From Thunnus maccoyii (taxonomy: Eukaryota; Chordata; Actinopteri; Scombriformes; Scombridae), in the NCBI RefSeq assembly GCF_910596095.1, contig NC_056552.1:15387111-15451110 (forward strand): DNA of 64,000 bases. The letters run 5' to 3'. Under the pieces are notes generated by a model. That model ran no database searches, was not told the DNA's origin, and saw only the letters and a list, made by a program, of their open reading frames with translations. The translations under genes and the position numbers were made by a program. Positions within the stretch are counted from its first letter, which is position 1. Each line of letters starts with the position of its first letter. Of the stretch, positions 50,561 to 64,000 are shown piece by piece.

Positions 50561-50818
50561 TCTTGACAGGAATTCTGGATTCAGACACTCAGCTGCCACT
50601 TCTATTATTACTATTAGCTAATGCTGTAACAAGTACCCAGCTAACACCGACGCTGCAGCTCCTTTATCCATTGCCTTATTGCTCAGTACTAATTATGTCC
50701 TCACAGTCAGTACCACACGTGTCCCGTGTTATTACATTTGTGTGGTTGGTCAGTAACTTTTTGGTATTTTGCATCAAAGAAACCATAAGTTTATGGATGC
50801 AATCAGGTCTATGTGCAG

Positions 50819-51394
50819 TTAGAGGATAAGTTCACAATTTTTCAAATCTGTTCTAATGCATTAGTCAAATGCCTGTAAGAGCATTGAAACAGTACCATAG
50901 ACCAGTAGAAGATCTCTTCTGAATGCACTTTCAGTGTAAGTGTTGGGGGACAAAATTCACGGTCCTTGTTTTGTGCAAAAAGTTTATCTGAGGCATATAT
51001 GAATCTTCAGACGTCCAAATTAGTCAAATCAAGTGAATAATATATCAAAATTCCTTCTTTGTGTTTCCCTGTTGAGCAGCTGTGAAAGAATAGAAACAAA
51101 AAGAGGGAAATTTGTGCTAAAATGGCTAAAACCTTTGAAGATATCCACTTAATTTGACTAATTTGGACATCTGAAGCCCCCACATGAGCTTCAGATAAAC
51201 TTCTGAACACATTTTTGCTTGCAAAAAAGACTGGAATTTGTGCCCCATCACTTGAAAACACCTGAGGAAGGGATATTTTAATTGCCAGAATGAACAGGAG
51301 GAATGATTACAGCAAGAAAAACATATTTCAATGTTCATTTGGGAATCTGACTGTTTTAGGACAGACTTGGAAAAATTGTGAACTTGTCCTTTAA
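50819..51394. mobile_element. Fold-back MITE, longer relative of the 8,582 element
   Basis: The ends AGGATAAGTTCACAATTTTT and AAATTGTGAACTTGTCCTTT are inverted repeats matching the 172-bp element in intron 7 of the calymmin-like gene. The right portion shares TTCAATGTTCATTTGGG and CTGACTGT. The interior is about 400 bases longer and non-coding. Confidence 0.7.
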
Positions 51395-54300
51395 GATGCT
51401 GCTTTTACGTATTACACCGCCGGGCTGACACATGAGTCTGGGTCGTATATCATAAAACTAGATCAATTAAAGTGGGTTTCTGGCTCTTTCACTTCATTAT
51501 ACCCCCACAAATGGATGCTGTTAATCAGTTGGACAGCATATGTGCAACCCACAGAATGTACTGTTAATGACAATAACCTTCTTTAGGAAATATGTCAGTC
51601 TATCCCGGCTCCACGTCTTTAAGTGATAAATGTCGCCTTGTCCCCTCTCACTTTGCTTGTGCCGTGCAAGTCAGCAGAGACAGACTTAGTTGCATAACAT
51701 AGCCGTGCGTACAGCTGCACCACCGCAGTACTTAACACTTGTGCAGAACTGGGAACATGTATTGAGTTCACAAACGAAGGAGGGAGGGCTGGACGGGTTA
51801 AGGCGGCACATGGTGATCCCTCAGCCTGGCAAGAGGGGCGTGGCGTGTTAGCACCACGGAGGGAGCTGGAGGTGATGGGTGTCCCAGCTTGCAGGGGTTT
51901 ACACTGTAGTAGGCTCCGCACACACACAGGCTACTGACACCTCACCGATAGACAGAGGCGGAAGATGGAGGGGAGGCGAGGGAGAAACCTTATCCTTCTG
52001 GGATATTGAGTTAAATGTCACTGCTCTGCCCTGAGGGAGACACTGACAGGCCGACCCCTATCACAGCCCCCAAATCTCAGAGGTCAAAACGGCTGTACAA
52101 CAGCTGAGGCCTGGGGAGCGGGTGGGTGAAACAGAGATGGGAACGTTGGCAGAACAGAAAAAGAATAAAATGTTTTAGCAACATGTCTGAAGAACTAAAA
52201 AGTTAATTCAACATAAATCTCATGCCAACTGTTTGTCTGCCTTCTTACTTTTAGAAGTTGAGCAATGATCAACTTCACCCCTTGAGGTTTTGAAAGTTCA
52301 GCATGTAGCACGCACGTTTGGATGGTGTGAAGATATCTTGTTAAATACGGTATACATTACACACACTATAAAACTGTTTTTAGAGGGGAAGGAATGTTTA
52401 GATTTGGTCATTTTTAGTGCTTTACTGAGCAAAATTCTGCTGCAACTTGTACATTAAACTAAGCGCTTCAGTTTCGTGTTAGTTGCTGCCTTTCTACATC
52501 ATGGATAATTTACTCTACCTTTTGGTAATGGAATTGCGCCTCACCAGCAGGCCAGAGGGCTGGGTCAGTTGGTCTCCAGCAGCTGATTGGAAACTTGAAA
52601 GCCACCACAAAAACAACCCCCTATTTTAGAAATTCACTGTGGAGGAGCAGCATGTTTGTTTTATGAATAGACAAATACTGTATATACTGTAAACTCCTAG
52701 TTATATTGTGTATTAAGAGTAAACATTTATTCAGAAACACACTCACTTACTCATAATAACTGCATACAAATTACGCTCATGAGCAATTAGGTGCTGTAAT
52801 ACAACATTATACAATATTCTTACTATTGCATTCAATAATTGTATAGATGTTTCTCTTTGACGCAAAAAGAATTGTTTTAAGACTTTTCATAAGTTCAAGC
52901 CTCCATCAATGGAAGAATCCACGTTTCTGAAGTGTATTTGAGATTTTATTTTTCGTTTTTTATTTTAATTTTCCGTATACATACAATATCAATCACCATA
53001 CTTTCATTCATATTGTATAAAACACCTCAGTACAGGGGACATTCCTTTATGTATCTTGAATAAAATGGATATTTTGTTCTCTCAGTATCATAAAAACACT
53101 AAAAAGCACTATTTTTTGATAATTTAACTATTCACTGGACTGTTTAAGAATTAAAGATGTTTAAACATTTACTGAAGAGGCTTTATCAGTACTGCTGTCT
53201 GACATCGTGGTTCACGTCATAAAATAAGTTATTGTTTAAACTTTGGTCACAAGTCAGTCACAAGAGTCATCACGAGACCTGAAGTGTAAAACTGTCATGG
53301 ATTCTAAATTAATCCCAATTATAAAATACAAAGATGGATCATAGAAGAGTGAAATTAACAATGTTTGTTAGATATAAAGGACAAATATGAAGAGAGTAAA
53401 TATTTGTGCTGCAGAACTTCTCGAATGTTTTAAAGGACAGCCACAGTGTTGATATTACACTCAAATACAGTAATCATGCTGTGGGTGTAATTCTGTCAAA
53501 ACTCTGTGGAGTTGGGTGGACAAAAACAGGACATCACAAAGATTCACATTGTTATTTTCATTGACTTTGAAGTACATCTCCAGTCAGCTAAATTACACAA
53601 CACCATGTCCCTTCTACAAATCATGACTCTGAAAGGGGAATAAACTGTATCTAATGTCTATGCTTGATGGCCACTCTGACACTCAAATGAAATATGACAC
53701 AGTAAAATCAAACACCGACATATTACGCAGGTCACGGCGGATACTGAAAGCAGTTAAACTTTTTATCAGTGCAGTTTAACTAAAGACAAACTTTACTGAA
53801 TGCAACTTGTTATGCATTAGCTGTCCAAAAAAAAAAATGCATTTTGAGAGTAAAATCTATTGCACGCTGAAAACAAATTGACCTTTAAGTCTGTATGTCA
53901 CAAGTGACGCTTCGCAACAAAATAATGCAGAAAATAGATTGCGGCAAAAATGCGTCCTGTAGCTGTCAGACGTGCTGAGCAGTGACCACTGCTGCTCTCA
54001 CAGGAACACCTGTCAGTTTATTGATTAGCAACAGCAACTTGAATTCCTGCCCACAGAGGACTCTGCACCACCCAGCTGCCTGTTTATTACTGCTGTTAAA
54101 ACAAATAGTAAATCAACAGGCACTGCGCTCAACCTAATGTACTGTACTGAATCTTCAAGGTAGTGCAAACATTTTCATTATGTGGCATTTTGTGGCGGTG
54201 TAGCTGTCAGGAAAACCAGACATTTTCAGAGAAAAATCAAATCCTGGGTTACTAGACTGATTTAAGCATAAAAATCAAAAAGAGTTAAGCCTGAAAATCC

Positions 54301-54959
54301 GAGTTTACAAAATGAATCATGCAAATTCAGTCATTCGGTCACTTGCTCTGTCATATCATGCAGACTCAATAACAAATTCAGTACTCTGAACCCACTACAA
54401 GAGGCCACTGTGTCTCGCTGAACGGCAATTTGTGGCCGGTTCATCTGTTGCACATCTACTTAAGCCATGCCATATCTCCCCACCGCCTTCCCTTCCTCAT
54501 AAAAAAAGAGAAATAAAACTTGATCCTCCTGTATCTGCAGCCGAGGCTTCTGCTCCGCAGTGCGATAGTATGACACTGGTTGGCTGTCCTCTTGGCATTC
54601 CTGTCTCCCTGCAATCATTCCTCTACTACATACTCACTTTCTTCTTTCCTCTATCATTCCCATGTGTTACTTAACTCAGTTTATCATCATGTTTGGTGTG
54701 TCTGTTATAATGAGTGGTTATTGGCACTGCAAAAAAAAGCGTGTTGGTGACATGAGATGATGCAGTTCTGCTGCACAAAGTTCTCGTTTGAGTTTTTGTT
54801 TTCCTGTGATTGAGAACTTCATCTGTCAATGTGTGCACGTCAAACACATTCTCCCTGTAAAAATGCAAGCTAATTCTTGTAATAAATTATGTGTCTACGA
54901 TCTCTCCCTTCTTCAGTGCGTCACTCCTCTCTCTCTGGCTTGGCCACCTTCCTCAGCAG

Positions 54960-55320
54960 AAACCAGTTGAGCCGTCACTCAATGCCCCCCCCCCCCCTCC
55001 TCCCCTGTGGATGATCTCCTGTCTCACTCTCTCACCTTCTCCCTTCGTCTTATTCCACTGACCATGCATGTTCCAAAAACAGATCTCATTTTCATCCACG
55101 GTACGACACCCCCCCACCACCACCACCACCACCCCCTCCTCCCCTCCAGCCCTTGCACCACCACTCTCCTGCATTACCTCCTTTCCAAATCCAAGCCTTG
55201 TCCCCAGTTCCTGTCCAAGTCCACCATCTCACCTCCCCATTGCTCCACCTCGAGCCCCCCTCCCCACCCCACCCCACCCTTCGCCACCCCCCCCCCCTCC
55301 TCCCCACCATGTCTCCCATG
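54960..55320. repeat. C-rich, CACCACC low-complexity tract
   Basis: A run of about 13 C at 54,985-54,997 is followed by CT-rich sequence, CACCACCACCACC at about 55,112-55,130 and several C-runs to 55,300. On the minus strand this is G-rich. It lies 50-400 bases upstream of the atp2a1 TATA box. Confidence 0.8.
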
Positions 55321-55355
55321 CTGGAATTTGGAGGCGTGTGTCAGCGGGGTGTCCA

Positions 55356-55384
55356 CCAATCCTGAGCCCCTTGGTGGTATAAAA
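55356..55384 (+). promoter_or_regulatory. Core promoter of atp2a1: CCAAT and TATA boxes
   Basis: CCAAT at 55,356-55,360 and TATAAAA at 55,378-55,384 lie in the usual order. Initiation near 55,408 would give a 5'UTR of about 155 bases before ATG 55,564. A TATA-driven promoter fits a strongly expressed muscle gene. Confidence 0.7.
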
Positions 55385-55563
55385 CCCTGAGCATGTGTGC
55401 GCTTATTCGCTCTTTCTGTCAGATCAGCACTCCTGAATTGGAGGGTGCCACACTTCTAGGTGAGGGTGGTGGACCAAGGGTGATAACTGCAGAGAACAAC
55501 AAAGAAATAGAAGAGCGGGGATAGGCACGGTTACACGGCCAATCACTTGTCTATCCAGAAAGG

Positions 55564-63952
<8,389 letters not shown>

Positions 63953-64000
63953 TGAGCAGCCTCAGCGCAACACAGATGGGAGCAATGAATTATGAAACAC

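Larger units (their letters stand above)
46951..55350. other. Intergenic spacer between PP1 gene and atp2a1
   Basis: About 8.4 kb without a recognisable gene on either strand. It contains a LINE fragment (47,550-48,060), a fold-back MITE (50,819-51,394), an E-box next to an MEF2-like site (50,544-50,560) and C/T-rich low-complexity DNA just before the atp2a1 promoter. Open frames here, such as those near 48,577-48,870 and 51,619-51,927, match no family known to me and lack splice context. Confidence 0.6.

Noticed and set aside
55007-55390. Proline/serine/threonine-rich frames upstream of atp2a1
   Set aside because: They arise from the C-rich low-complexity tract, overlap in several frames and sit in the promoter.

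Overview
This is a chromosomal window from a vertebrate, almost certainly a teleost fish. All genes are split by short GT-AG introns. The introns and spacers carry fish-type dispersed repeats (L2-like and other non-LTR retrotransposon fragments, fold-back MITEs, a hAT-type MITE, TA and CA microsatellites). The largest gene resembles calymmin, a notochord-sheath matrix protein known from fish. Nothing looks prokaryotic: no operons, CRISPR arrays or phage genes. Exon coordinates were read by eye from splice consensus, reading-frame continuity and protein-family knowledge.

Layout. (1) 1-4,285: intergenic, repeat-bearing, with a weak TATA-like site near 4,189. (2) 4,286-27,020 (+): a calymmin-like gene of 59 coding exons, about 1,343 aa. 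It has a signal peptide, many GYG...NG mini-exon modules, three large Pro/Glu-rich exons and a C-terminal block of ...KYG modules. Every one of its 58 introns is phase 1, and two use a GC donor. (3) 28,059-30,152 (+): paqr4, 3 exons, 272 aa. (4) 38,582-31,044 (-): pelota, 13 exons, 385 aa, tail-to-tail with paqr4. (5) 39,412-46,185 (+): a PP1 catalytic subunit of alpha type, 7 exons, 325 aa, head-to-head with pelota across a promoter with CCAAT, GC and ETS-like boxes. (6) 46,950-55,350: gene-free spacer with a LINE fragment, a MITE and a possible muscle enhancer motif pair. (7) 55,564 to beyond the window end (+): atp2a1 (SERCA1), the first 17 coding exons (771 residues), with a TATA/CCAAT promoter.

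The five genes are not a pathway. pelo (ribosome rescue) and the PP1 gene are housekeeping genes sharing a divergent promoter. atp2a1 is the fast-muscle calcium pump. paqr4 is a seven-helix membrane protein. The calymmin-like gene encodes secreted matrix. The most unusual content is the calymmin-like gene: its uniform-phase modular exons, its two GC donors that each sit just before an in-frame stop and a poly(A) signal, and a possible cryptic or poison exon. Also notable is a LINE remnant that begins within a few bases of the pelota exon 2 splice donor.
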